A stretch of 64,000 nt of DNA from Calamus simplicifolius (taxonomy: Eukaryota; Streptophyta; Magnoliopsida; Arecales; Arecaceae): positions 152,075 to 216,074 of the forward strand of contig UESW01001877.1 in assembly GCA_900491605.1 (NCBI GenBank), written 5' to 3'. The notes under the pieces were generated by a model. That model was not told where the DNA came from and did not search any database. It saw nothing but the letters and a program-made list of their open reading frames with translations. Within the stretch, counting starts at the first letter, position 1. Every line of letters begins with the position of its first letter. Below are positions 32,688 through 44,500 of this stretch, in pieces. The position numbers were made by a program, and so were the translations under genes.

Positions 32688-33881
32688 TAACTGTGCCCCA
32701 GGTGCAGATCCTCATGGAGATAGAGCGCCAGCTTTCACGACCAACTCCTCTCCGAGGAAACCCGACCCGAAGAGACCCCATCAAGTATTGCCACTACCAC
32801 CGGGAGCACGACCACGACACTGAGGAATGCTGGCAGCTGAAAAATGAAATCGAAAGGCTGATCCAGCGGGGCCGGCTGAACCAATTCAGGAGGGCTCCCG
32901 AGCCAGGACAAGGGGGAGACCGCCAGCCCGAACTTCAGCAACCTCCACCTCCACCAAATTTGCCCGTGATCGGCCACATCAACGTGATCAAAGAGGCCGG
33001 CGGCTCGAGCTCCAGGAGTGGTGATGAGGGATCAGTGCCAAAGAAAGCACGGACGGACGAGCTCTCCTTCTCTGACGATGATCTCCGAGGGATACAGTTC
33101 CCCCACGATGATGCATTGGTTGTATCCCTTAATTTAAATAAGTATGATGTAAGCCGGATCCTTGTTGACAGTGGAAGTTTGGTGAATGTTTTGTACCTCG
33201 ATGTGTTTGCCAAGATGAAACTGCTCACGAAAAACCTTCGAGCTGTGGATTCCATCCTAATGGGATTCATAAGCGACATCATCACCCCGGAAGGGGTCGT
33301 CACCTTGACGGTTCACGCAGGAGCCTGGCGCCTCGTAGCCACTGTTCACACAGACTTTCTAGTGACCAAACTCAGGTCCCCATACAACGCGATATTCGGC
33401 AGACCCGGCCTGATGTCCCTCAAGGCAGTTGTCTCCATCCCACACTTATCCATGAAATTTCCCACCGGGTAGGGAGTTGGAGTTGTTCAAGGAAGTCAAA
33501 CCATGCTTGGCAATGCTTCGTTACCAGCCTTCAATCCAGAATGCCGGAGGTTGACAGGCTAGATGCTCAGGAGGATTTCGCCGAACAACGAGGAGAACCA
33601 GCCGAGGAGCTGGAGGAAGTGCCGTTAGATGAGGTCGTCCCGACCGAACCATAAAAATTGGGTCGCTGCTAAAGGGCGAACCTTGGCACAGATTGATCGA
33701 ATTTCTCCAAAGCAACGCTGACGTCTTCTCCTGGTCTGCCTCTGACATGCCAGGGATCAGCCCCGAGGTTCTCGTCCATCGTTTCAACGTGGATGAGATG
33801 CACAGGCCCGTCAAGCAGAAGAAGAGGAGCTTTGCCCCAGAGCGGCAGAAGGCTATTGAAGAAGAAGTTGATAAACTCATC
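32688..33881 (+). pseudogene. truncated gypsy gag-protease-RT fragment
   Basis: Plus-strand fragment of the family of gypsy element 1. Gag knuckle CHYHREHDHDTEECWQLKNE, then DELSFSDDDLRGIQF, protease VSRILVDSGSLVNVLYL and SPYNAIFGRPGLMSL, ending at a stop near 33470. After a frame change comes the RT lead-in (SNADVFSWSASDMPGISPEV, KKRSFAPERQKAIEEEVDKL) to 33881, where homology stops abruptly. No LTR on either side. Better preserved than the copy at 3.6-4.6 kb but truncated at both ends. Confidence 0.9.
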
Positions 33882-35885
33882 TATCGATTTATATAGCATC
33901 TTACCTAACCCACAGAACACGCAATTTAAAATCACAATTATTTGATCGCAACTATCCAAGTCGCAGTCAATGGCTAAAATAACTAAAGAGAATGCCCACG
34001 CACCAGAAATCAAAGGGGAAAGCTCGGAGGATGACTAGGGCCCGAGGAGAGATGTTTGAGTGGGGGGTCATCAAGCCCAATGATTGTACTCAAAAGAAAG
34101 CCCGGCCCCTATGATTAGAAAATCACCTAATAAACTATGTCAATTCAGAGTAATGGACCTATGATTGTACTCTATTCCATGGCTCTTTCTAGCCGTTCCT
34201 GAGACGGTTCTATTCTATATTTGGAGTTCCTAATAAACAAAAAAGCTGCCATTCTTGACATTTTCTTCTCCTCCGGCATATTTTATTATATGTTAAGACA
34301 ACCTCATCAAATTTGTAACCTTCCATGATTGTCTGGAATTTTAGATGGGTGACGAGAGCCTTTCTCTTTCACATCTTATTTTATTATTTTTTAAGCTTGT
34401 GAAGGCAACATTCTCTCTCCCTGCCTCAATAACTTTCATTGATCGAGGAAGCTCTTTCAATAACGAATGTGTGAAAAATCGGCTACATATTCAAAAGTAT
34501 AACCGGAGGCTGAATGATTGTTTTGCCCTTTACATTTTTGATAATATTGATAAAGAAGTGATGACATAGTACTTCTAAAATACAAAGACTTATAGAGGAT
34601 AGTTATGATTAAATTTGATACAATTGAATAATGTTTCATGCTTAAAATCATATTGATTAGTATTTTTTAATTTATTTTTATTATAGATTGAATTTAAAAT
34701 GACTTGAATGTAATAAAGTTTGTGTATTTCTCCTCCCCCATTTCTCTGCTTGTAAAAATCTTGGCTTCTCTCGGGTCATCCTAGAAACTCGGAAAAAACC
34801 CAAGATCTTGGATTAGGGTATGGTATCAACTTGCCATAGCAACATGCTAGCATATCTAGAAGGAAAAAAAAATCTTTTTCAATTAGGTGAAACCACTTAA
34901 CCCATCTTAAGAAAAATTCTTGCTACCTTCTTTTGAAAGAATATTTCAAATGGCAAAGCAACTCAACCTCATAGTATCTTGAAAAATACCCTAACATCAT
35001 TGTGACTTATCTTTTGTACATTTTTTATCCTAATTCATTAATAAAAGCTTGAGGGAACATCTTCCTTCGCTTCCAATTTTAAGTTTAAAAAAAAATTCTT
35101 GTCTTCTACCCTTTTGGTTTGTGAAAGTGAGGGAAGGAGAAGAAGGAAGGGTTTCGAGGTTAGGGCCCCTTTCCCTCTGGATCATGGAACCTCAGTTAGG
35201 TGTAGTTCCTTTCTTCAATATCATGGATCCTTCATATGCTTAGCTTTTATAGGGTCATGTATAAAGTTTCTCTTCTATGATAGCCACATCCTCATCATAT
35301 TTTAATTTCCATGACCTTATTTTTTCTAATCAGGGTGGGCCAAATACTTTTCATCTCTATCTCTTCCTAAAGAAGTCTTTAGAGCCGAATATTTAACTAA
35401 TTCTTCTTGTGATTTACTAAGAGAACGAACAGTCTGGAGATGATCCATGGAGAAAAATTTACTTTCCCAGTCAATGTAGACTTGGAATCAGGAAATGCAG
35501 TCCACCAACAAGCTCAATTATTTCACTTGCTTTCATGTGGTTGGTTGCATTTCACTAATATTTTTATTTTAAAGATTCTTAATTTGATGAAAGCGTGGAC
35601 AAAAGCTTAACACCAGGCGTTCACTAATATTAAATTGACTTGTTGGCCTGCAAACGGTGTTTCAGTCTTGAGAATCGCCAAAATCTTGCTCCCACACCTG
35701 CCGGCAACCGAGTTCACCTTGGAGCATTCCGTGGCTACCAAGTTGTTTCATGACTTTTGAAGCCCATGCAAATGGGTCTTTGCGTGACGAAGAGAGAGGT
35801 CTCTTCGTGAGTGGGCGTGAGTCCTCACCGACGTGGATGAGAACGTGAGCGGTGAAATCTGTGGCAGCCAGTAGGAAAAAAAATA
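33882..35885. other. AT-rich DNA without recognised gene
   Basis: Short frames only (for example 34345-34569 and 35049-35243) with no domain I recognise. Confidence 0.5.
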
Positions 35886-36375
35886 AATAAATAAATTATA
35901 AAATTAATTTTTATACTTAGAGAATTATATCATTTTTGTTCTTAAATTTTAAAAAATTATAAAAATAATTCTTAATTTTCTATTTTATATGACTTTAATT
36001 CTTACCGTTAAATAGGAGAGATGTTATTTATTTTTATTTTATGTGACGGCATACGTAGCAGTACACGTGACATTTAAATAGCAAAAAAAATTTAAAATCT
36101 ATAACTAATCGTTAATTTATTATTTAATTATTTTAAAAAATAATCATTTTTATTCTAATTTATCCTAATCTATGAGTGCCTACGTACTCGTTGCACTCCA
36201 CTCTCTTCCCTGGTTCTGAGGACGCCGCCCTCATCAGCCCTAGGACTAATCAAGATTTGGGTGATATGAAAAAAAGTTAAATTATAAAATTAATTTTTAT
36301 ACTTAGAGAATTATATCATTTTAGTTCTTAAATTTTAAAAAATTATAAAAATAATCTTTAATTTTCTGTTTGGTG
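35886..36375. repeat. partly duplicated AT-rich repeat
   Basis: About 95 bp starting TTAAATTATAAAATTAATTT and containing ACTTAGAGAATTATATCATT occurs at about 35890-35985 and again at about 36276-36370. It is likely a degraded MITE with a second truncated copy. Confidence 0.6.
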
Positions 36376-37282
36376 CAGTTGGGTGTGGTTATGGTCTAGT
36401 TCAGGGGTGGCTCAGTGGCGGATAGGCTAATGCATTGCTTAGCCATTATCCTTAGGGATGAACGTCTATCACAAAAGAGAAATTCTTAGACCTTTTTTTT
36501 TTCGATTGGGCTCTTCTTTTATATATTTATTTTTGTTTTTTGTATAAATAGAAATACTTCATATTGGAAATTCATGACATTTCCTACGACAATGATAATT
36601 TTTCTTTTCAAAGAGAAGAAAAGTTTGCTGTGAAATTCGAGCATATTGACAATGATGATAGGTCATATGCAATTTTTATTGGAGGATGGGAACAACTCAT
36701 CACTGATTTCTGGGCATTGATAAAAACTTCCCTGTTCTCTTCATGGTTTCTTTTGTGTCTGATGTTGTAATCGTCTTGCTTACTACATATTTATGTAGTT
36801 GGAATATTTATTTAACATAGATGAGAACATGGTCTTTGGAGAGGATGAGGTTTTGTGGAAAATTGTACATGGTATAGTCAAAGAAGCTTTCTTGGATTGG
36901 AAAGTGAGCACTCAGAAATTAGAAGCTACTTTTCTGCTTCCCCTGGGACCTTAACCTGCTAGGTTTTGCAAGCAAAGAAAGTTACTGACCTGTGTAGATC
37001 CATAAGAATAGGTTGTAAATTCTCCTTTTTCCTAGCTAACTAGTTAATTTTTCTCTATCTTTTGTTTCATTGTTAATAATCGCTTGCTCTGCTTAAGGTT
37101 CATAATAACTTTAATCATTGTATTAAGTGCATGGTCATGCCAAGCGCTTTGTTCATATGCATCTGATTACTTTCACTAGTTTTATCACATTACATCATGT
37201 GCTCCTTTATCTATTGATGTCTTCTAATTTTTCATGTTCAACTTGTCTGAAATGGTTCCAAGCCAGCATGCTGATTTCTATC
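36376..37282. other. left flank of the large Tat element; possible intron/exon remnants
   Basis: Frames at 36564-36770 and about 36830-36935 (for example EDEVLWKIVHGIVKEAFLDW) look more gene-like than the surroundings, but I recognise no domain. Because a CRM-domain exon resumes right of the element, this could include upstream intron sequence of that gene. Confidence 0.35.
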
Positions 37283-39118
37283 TGATGACGCCAAGTCACC
37301 TTCTTCAAACATCGGGGAAGACGGACGTCCTTCTCTCCGGACCCCTACAAGAAAAGTCCTCGAAGACCGGTTGTTCCGGTGGGGACCCTCCGACGCTCAA
37401 GTCAGTTACTTGGGATCAGACAAGAACCGCTCAGCGAAAGGGAGCTGAGACAGTTATGGTTTTGCTAGGAGGAAAAAAGCTAGAAAACCAGAGTTCGTAT
37501 CCCTACTTACAGTGCGGGCGTGTGTTTTTATACCTGTCAGAATATCCCATCTTACTGTTCCAGAAGATTGCCATCGTACCATCATTGTGCACGCCGAAGG
37601 TATCCCGCGATACCTATCAACATGGTGTTACACGTGTCTAGCAGTCGTGGTTGTATTTGGTGCGTGCCATTGCTTGACATGATCATGCACAGTTGCAAGT
37701 GGTAGCGAGTCGTACTCCGTAACGGGGCACAGTCATGCACAGGAACATGCAGTGCACCATACGTCGTTATGAGGCATGGCCGCAGGCAGCCACGGACGCA
37801 CAGAGAGTCCCGTGAAGCACGGAGAGTCACGGGGAGCATGGAGAGTCACGTGGGCGCGCCTGGTGGCCCGGATCTGTCATTTGGTTCGAGGGCTGGTCCG
37901 TGTGCTTATTGCTGATGACACCCATGCACCCCGAGACCGGAGGGGGTTTCGGGGTCAAGAGATAATGATCTCACCCCGAGACCGATGGGGGTCTCAGGGG
38001 TGAGATAATGCTGGTGCACCCCGAGACCGGAGGGGGGTCTCGGGGTCGAGATATGGTGATCCCACCACGAGACCGGAAGGGGGTCTCGGGGTCGTGATAT
38101 GGTGGTCCCACCCCGAGACCGGTGGGGGTCTCGGGGGTGAAATAATGCTGGTGCACCCCGAGACCGGAGAGGGGTCTCGGGGTCGAGATATGGTGATCCC
38201 ACCCCAAGATCGGTGGGGGTCTCGAGGGTGAGATAATGCTGGTGCACCCCGAGACCAGAGGGGGGGGTCTCGGGGTCGAGATATGGTGATCCCACCCCAA
38301 GACCGGTGGGGGTCTCGGGGGTGAGATAATGCTGGTGCACCCCGAGACCGGAGGGGGATCTCAGGATCGAGATATGGTGGTCCCACCCCGAGACCGGTGG
38401 GGGTCTCGGGGGTGAGATAATGCTGTGCACCCCAAGACCGGAGGGAGGTCTCGGGGTCGAGATATGGTGATCCCACCCCGAGACCGGTGGGGGTCTCGGG
38501 GGTGAGATAATGCTGATGCACCCCGAGACCAGAGGGGGGGTCTTGGGGTCGAGATATGGTGATACCACCCCGAGACCGATGGGGGTCTCAGGGGTGAGAT
38601 AATACTGGTGCACCCCGAGAACGGAGGGGGTTCTCGGGGTCGAGATATGGTGATCCCACCCCGAGACCGGTGGGGGTCTCGGGGGTGAGATAATGCTGGT
38701 GCACCCCGAGAATAGAGGGGGCGTCTCGGGGTCAAGATATGGTGATTCCACCCTGAGACCGGTGGGGGTCTCGGGGGTGAGATAATGCTGGTGCACCCCG
38801 AGACCGGAGGGGGGGTCTCTGAGTCGAAATATGGTGATCCCACCCCGAGACCGGTGGGGGTCTCGGGGGTGAGATAATGCTGGTGCACCTCGAGATCGGA
38901 GGGGGGTCTCAGGGTCGAGATATGGTGATCCCACCCCGAGATCGGTGGGGGTCTCGGGTGTGAGATAATGCTGGTGCATCCCAAGACCGAAGGGGGTCTC
39001 GGGGTCAAGATATGGTGATCCCATCCCGAGACCGGAAGGGGGTCTCGGGGTCGAGATATGGTGATCTCCGTTAGCTGCTGTTACCTTTTATTCTAACGAT
39101 GCGGGATCAGTCATGTCA
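37283..39118 (-). repeat. 3' LTR of the Tat element (1836 bp)
   Basis: Bounded by TGATGACGCC on the left and GTCATGTCA on the right. A unique 640-bp part is followed by a palindromic tandem array. The minus-strand TATA-like GGTATAAAAACAC lies at about 37524-37536. Confidence 0.92.
37925..39065. repeat. 91-bp palindromic array in 3' LTR
   Basis: About 12 units, each with two inverted repeats of the form CCCCGAGACCGG-GGGGGTCTCGGGG separated by TGAGATAATGCTGGTGCA and TCGAGATATGGTGATCCCA. The long minus-strand frame (37906-39024) reads only this repeat. Confidence 0.88.
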
Positions 39119-39136
39119 GATGTCCCCTCACCCCTG
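39119..39136 (-). promoter_or_regulatory. polypurine tract of the Tat element
   Basis: Minus strand AGGGGTGAGGGGACATC directly before the 3' LTR. Confidence 0.7.
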
Positions 39137-39624
39137 AGGCGAAGCGAGTCCCACTGATGAGGTGAAAGGGGTGTTCTCCTCCACGTGGCTGATCCCCGCC
39201 CATATCTCTTATGCGGACGACATGGGGAATGTGAGAAGGCGGCCGCCTCCATACACCATGCCCGCCACGATCGACCTCGAGAGAAAACTAGCCCTTCGAA
39301 GTCTACGCAAAAAGCTGTATCATCATTACCTCTCATAGCAGCAACGTCAGCGGAGTCCCATCATTGGCCGGAGGTGTACCGCATCACGCGCTGGGCATCC
39401 CTCGAGACGAGCCAGCCTATGGTAGGGGGCCATGTGGCTGACGAGACGAGGCAGGATGATTTGAAAACCCAATAAACCCAAATGAGGGGTTGAATCTGGC
39501 TATCGTCGTCTTCCTCTGTGCCTATGCTCTGATCTCCCCTGCAACCCGAGAGCTCGTGCTTGGCTTTCCTTCCTTCAGGTTAGTTCTTTGTCCATTTCAG
39601 ACTTCTCCATCCCTTCTCTTGCTC

Positions 39625-41883
39625 ATGAGCTCTCCATCCTGGACTTCGGAGGACGATTCAGAGAATCGTCCTCCCTCTGAGAGGAACTGTACCTCTCCCA
39701 TACCTTCTCCTTCTCCTCCGCTTGAGTGGTCCACTGATTCAGAGGACCGCATCCCCCTGGCCCGGCGACGGGTCGCTGGTGGAGCCCCATCGAGGAGCCG
39801 CCGGTTGGAGGCTGGCACCTCCTCGAGGGTGGAGGGGTCCCCGGAGGGGACTACCTCCACGGTAACAGGTCTGGATTTGGCAAAAATCCGGGTTCGTTAC
39901 CAGATTTCCTGGGACGTTGAGCTTTTTCTGCCAACTCCCGATGATAGGGTCATCTCCTCCCGACCTGGTCAGGTGGCCCTTTATGAGATTTGCCTGAAGG
40001 CAGGTCTTCGTCCGCCTTTTCCTCTCTTTTTCATCAACATTCTTGACTACTACTCCTTGACTCCATCCCAACTAGTCCCCAACTCCTACCGTGTCGTTAG
40101 CGCCTTTGTCATTCTCTGCCGTCATCTGGGTATCACCCCTTGAATCTCTCTTTTCCGATCCTTCTATATCCTCTTGTCCCAGAAGGGTTGGTGGCTGTTC
40201 CAGCCCCGACCCAATCGGGTCCTCAAACTTTTTCTTCCTTCTTCAATCAAGGGATGGAAATCCTGATTCTTTTTTCCCTAACCTTGACCAAGTCAGGCCC
40301 CGGTAGGGAGATCCCGACCTCCGCGGGAACGCAAACTCCACCATCCAACCTGGGGATTGGGAGGCGTCGGGTCAATTGCTGGCTGCCGAGATCCCTCGGT
40401 ATACCTTGCTCTTGATGGAAGATAATCTCGAGTCGGCGGGTCTTATCTCCCACCGGGGTAAGCCATTTCTACTCTTAGCCAAAAATTGTCTGCTTCTCTT
40501 TTTTTTTTTGACTTTGATTGATTTCGTGGAGCTATGAAGATACCGAAAGAGAAGCTCCTAAGGGTCGCCTCTAAAAAGAGGGCCTGGGAGGAGCCACCTG
40601 GAGGCCAGCGAGCTCCAGCTCCAAAATGCCCGACGGCTCGGGCTCCCCAACCACCGGCACCACAAGACCCCCCGGCAGCTCCAGAAGTTAATCTCACAGC
40701 CGACACCCCGCCAGAGATGGCGACGACTGCGAGAGTCCCAATCGAGGAACCGATCGCAGAGGAGCCGGTAGCGTCAGAGGAGCCCATTGTGGCTGAAGAG
40801 CTTTCTGCCCCTGGCGAACTGACCCCGCCGGAGGCTGCCATGGATTGGGGCGAGGGGCCATCAAGGGTCGCGAACCCACCCCCCGAGAGGTTGCCTAGGA
40901 ACAGCCCGCGCGTCAAGCCGGAGGCTGCCAAGATGGCCGAACGGAGTGGGGCCAAGCCAGGACCACCCCGGGACTCCTTGAACGATGGTCGCTGGGCTGA
41001 GCGGGTCCTTACCCCGGTGTTTATGCCCGAGATCCTGAAGGACCTCAGCCACCAGAAGGCGAGCACATTCTTCGGGATTCTTACGCGGCTGTCGTCAGGG
41101 TAAGCGGCCTTTTTGCCTTTTGACTTCATCTTTTTTCTTTTCTTTTTGCTAACCTGGAACTTAGGCATGCATCTCGCACACTCCCTGAGGGCCGCCAGGG
41201 ATGTAATCTATGGTGGGAAGGCCCTTCTGCAGGAGGCGCAGAAGGAGGCTGAGGACGCTCAGCGCTGCGCGGAGGCGACCGAAGAGGCGCTGGAGTTGGC
41301 CAAAAGTGCCTGGGCAAGTGAAACCAAGGCCGCTAAGAACCGGACGGAGGCTGACACCAACCGTGTGCGCGCGGTCCTTCACCAAATGACGGAGGCCGAG
41401 AACGCTGTGATGGCCAGAGATCTACACATCTCTGAGCTGACCTTGGCCCTTCAGGAGGCCGAGGGTCGGGCGGATGCGGCGGAGGAAAAAGTGAAGGCCG
41501 CGGAGGAAGAAACGAAGGTCGTGGAGGAAGAGGCACGGACGGCGAAGGAGGAAGCAAGCCAATCCGGGGAGGAGGCAAGCCATGCCCGGGAGGTCGAGAG
41601 GGCTACAGTGGCAGCCCTCACTGTGAAGGAGAAAGCTCGGGCCGCAGAGGTGGAAGCTGCCATTGTGGCCAGGACCGCTGGGATTATAGAAGAGTACAAA
41701 GCGTCTGAGCGCTTTGTAGATGATTTGGCGGAAGCCTCGGCGGCGGTGTTCCTTGAAGGATTCCAGCATGGGAAGGAGAAAGTTGCCAGGGATTTGAATA
41801 TTCCCCAAGCCCTGGAAGTTGAGCTAGACCGCTTCTCAGATTCGGCCCCCTCCGACGATGAGCCCGCGCCAGCAGAACCGTGA
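39625..41883 (+). pseudogene. antisense extra gene of the Tat element (three blocks; Transposase_28-like plus coiled coil)
   Basis: Runs opposite to gag-pol. Block 1 starts at ATG 39625 (MSSPSWTSEDDSENRP), is Ser/Pro-rich, then has a region resembling the Pfam 'putative gypsy type transposon' domain (VALYEICLKAGLRPPFPLFF, YRVVSAFVILCRHLGI). That homology continues after an in-frame TGA at 40141 (SLFRSFYILLSQKGWWLFQP) to a donor CCGGG|GTAAGC near 40457. Block 2, about 40532-41099, is Pro/Ala/Glu-rich and ends at a GTAAGC donor. Block 3 begins after CTTAG at 41164 and is an Ala/Glu-rich coiled coil of about 190 residues ending TGA at 41883. Splice sites are inferred and the frame at the last junction is off by one. 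Function unknown. In-frame stops in block 1 argue it is decayed. Confidence 0.7.
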
Positions 41884-42224
41884 ACTTGTATTTTTTTTTT
41901 TGCAAGTCCGACGATGTCGGCATTTTGTAACCCTTCAAATTAATGAAATGCTTTTCTTCAAAATACATTGTCTATTTATGACTCTTACCCTGAATTCGTT
42001 GGTTGACAATACGCGGCCCCACTGTCCCATTAGTCCCGCTAGTGCCAGGGGATGACTCTCAACTCATACGAGCTATTCCGCATTAGCCATCTAGGACCAA
42101 AACTTGGGGCCAGGAAGGATAGGTTTCCTGGGTTGAAACGCTGGTACTTGGAGTTTGAGGTAGGCGGGTTCCTCAAGACCGACGGCGCAACGCTCTGCCA
42201 GGAGTATGTCGAGCCTTGCGCTAG
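41884..42224. other. 3' flank of the antisense gene
   Basis: AATGAAATGC at about 41942 is a possible poly(A) signal for the antisense gene. The rest is a GC-moderate spacer without frames. Confidence 0.5.
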
Positions 42225-43535
42225 GTAGGCATGTGGCTTTTGGTTCCAACGGATCAGACTTTATCCGGCCGATGGGACTTTATGTGCCATTGGGTGTCGG
42301 GCTTGATGCCTAGCTGGTGCAGGGCTTTGAATGCCGATGGGCATCGGGCTTTATGTGCCGTCGGGTGTCGGGCTTTGAGTGCCGATGGGTGTCAGGCTTT
42401 ATCTGCCGTCGGGTGTCGGGCTTCATGCCTGGCTGGTGCAGGGCTTTGAGTGCCGATGGGCATCAGGCTTTATGTGCCGTCAGGTATCGGGCTTTGAGTG
42501 CCGATGGGTGTCGGGCTTTATATACCGTCGGGTGTCGGGCTTCATGCCTGGCTGGTGCAGGGCTTTGAGTGCCGACGGGTGTCGGGCTTTATGTGCCATC
42601 GGGTGTCGGGCTTTGAGTGCCAACGGGTGTCGGGCTTTATATGCCGTCGGGTGTCGGGCTTCATGCCTAGCTGGTGCAGGGCTTTGAGTGCCGACGGGTG
42701 TCGGGCTTTATGCCTGGCTCTTCCAGGGCTTTGAGTGCCGACAGGTGTCGGGCTTTATGCCTGGATGGTGCAGGGCTTTGAGTGCCGACGGGTGTCGGGT
42801 TTTATGCCTGGCTGGCCCAGGCTTTGAGTGCCGACTGGTGTCGGGCTTTATGCCTGGCTGGCCTAGGGCTTTGAGTGCCGACGGGCGTTGGGCTTCATGC
42901 ATGGCTGGCCTAGGGCTTTGAGTGCCGACGGGCGTCGGGCTTCATGCCTGGCTGGCCCAGGGCTTTGAGTGCCGACGGGTGTCGGGCTTTATGCCTGGCT
43001 GGCCCAGGGCTTTGATTGCCGACGGGTGTCATGCTTTATGCCTGGCTGGCAGGGCTTTTAGTGCCGACGGGTGTCGGGCTTTATGCCTGGCTGGCCCAGG
43101 GCTTTGAGTGCTGATGGGTGTCGGGCTTTATGTCTGGCTGGTGCAGGGCTTTGAGTGCCGACGGGTGTCGGGCTTCATGCCTGGCTGGCCTAGGGCTTTG
43201 AGTGCCGACGGGTGTCGGGCTTTATGCCTGGCTGGCCCAGCTCTTTGAGTGCCGATGGGTGTCGGGCTTTATGCCTAGCTGGCCCAGGGCTTTGAGTGCT
43301 GACGAGTTTCGGGCTTTATGCCTGGCTGGCCCAGGGCTTTGAGTGCCGACAGGTGTCGGGCTTTATGCCTGGCTGGCCCAGGGCTTTGAGTGCCGACGTG
43401 TGTCGGGCTTTATGCCTGGCTGGTGCAGGGCTTTGAGTGCCGATGGGTGTCGGGCTTTATGCCTGGCTGGTGCAGGGCTTTGAGTGCCGACGGGTGTCGG
43501 GCTTTATGCCTGGTTGGCCCAGGGCTTTGAGTGAA
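42225..43535. repeat. 47-bp tandem array between integrase and the antisense gene
   Basis: About 27 units of GGGCTTTGAGTGCCGACGGG-type sequence followed by TGTCGGGCTTTATGCCTGGC and TGGCCCA or TGGTGCA. Early units (42300-42660) alternate with a shorter version carrying TTTATGTGCCGTCGGG. Plus-strand frames across it read only the repeat. Confidence 0.88.
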
Positions 43536-43633
43536 AAGAACTCAGGAGCTAAAATTGAAATTTGTTAATATAAAATGAGAGGCGAAAACCCAAATGGATA
43601 TACGCATGATACTTGATGTGAGAGGAGAATACG

Positions 43634-44500
43634 TTACTGATAGTACCGGTAAAGGTTATCTGCGTTCCATGTCCTGGGGAGTGGCTTCCCATCAAGCTCT
43701 TCAATCTTATAAGCTATGTGGTGAAGTGTCTCGGCGATCCGATAGGGTCCTTCCCAATTTGGAGCTAGCTTGCCTCCCTCTGCTGGTTTCGAGACCTCAG
43801 CTCGTCGAAGGATCAGGTCTCCTAGCATGAAAGTCTTGGGGCGTACACGGGCGTTGTAATATTTGGCGGCCGTTGCTGGTAGACCGCCATCCGAAGTCGC
43901 GCTCGGTCCTGCCTTCACCAGGTCGAGGTTGGCTCGCAGCTGGTCTGGGTTGCCTTCCTCGTTGTATGATTCTACCCGAGGGCTTGGTGAGCCAACCTCC
44001 ATCGGGATGACGGCTTCGGATCCAAAGACTAAGCTGAATGGTGTCTCGCCTGTGGGGGCTCGCGGTGTTGTGTGGTAGGCCCACACCACGTTGGGGAGCT
44101 CCTCCACCCATCGCCCCTTATAGTCATCTAGCCAAGATCTCAACCCTTGAAGAATGATCCGATTAGTCACCTCGGTCGCCCCGTTGGTTTGAGGGTGCCC
44201 GACGGAAGTGAACCTCTGACAGATGCCCAGCTCGGAGCAGAACTCTCGGAAGGTCATGTTGTCAAACTGCCGGCCGTTATCAGTGACCAGGGTGTGTGGT
44301 AGCCCGAACCGATATATGATGGACTTTCAAAAGAAGGATCGCACCTTGCTCTCTATGATCTTGGCAAGGGCCTCGACTTCAACCCACTTGGTGAAGTGAT
44401 CCACCACCACCAAGAGGAACTTTCGCTGTCCAGAGGCCGGGGGATATGGTCCCAGGATATCCATGCCCCACTGGGCGAAGGGCCAGGGTGCTACTAAGGG
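43634..44500 (-). pseudogene. integrase core and C-terminus of the Tat element
   Basis: First catalytic Asp in WGMDILGPYP (about 44455), second Asp in the TDN motif near 44280, and Glu in NGATEVTNRI (about 44170). The C-terminal segment PNWEGPYRIAETLHH ends with ADNLYRYYQ. A stop or frameshift near 44260-44330 splits the core. Spacing is normal for gypsy integrases. Confidence 0.9.

Noticed and set aside
34831..34850. Copia-like primer site TATGGTATCAACTTG
   Set aside because: Only TGGTATCA matches, the following bases do not, and no LTR edge or gag lies beside it.
34345..35305. Short plus-strand ORFs between the gypsy fragment and the Tat element
   Set aside because: Under 75 codons, AT-driven composition, no domain recognised.
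37906..39024. 372-codon minus-strand ORF (HQHYLTPETPTGLGVGSPYL-like repeats) in the LTR, and similar frames at 49754-51041
   Set aside because: It only reads the 91-bp palindromic array, in all three frames, and has no unique part, start context or homology.
42231..43107. ALSADGCRALCLAGPGL-type repeat ORFs
   Set aside because: By-product of the 47-bp spacer array.
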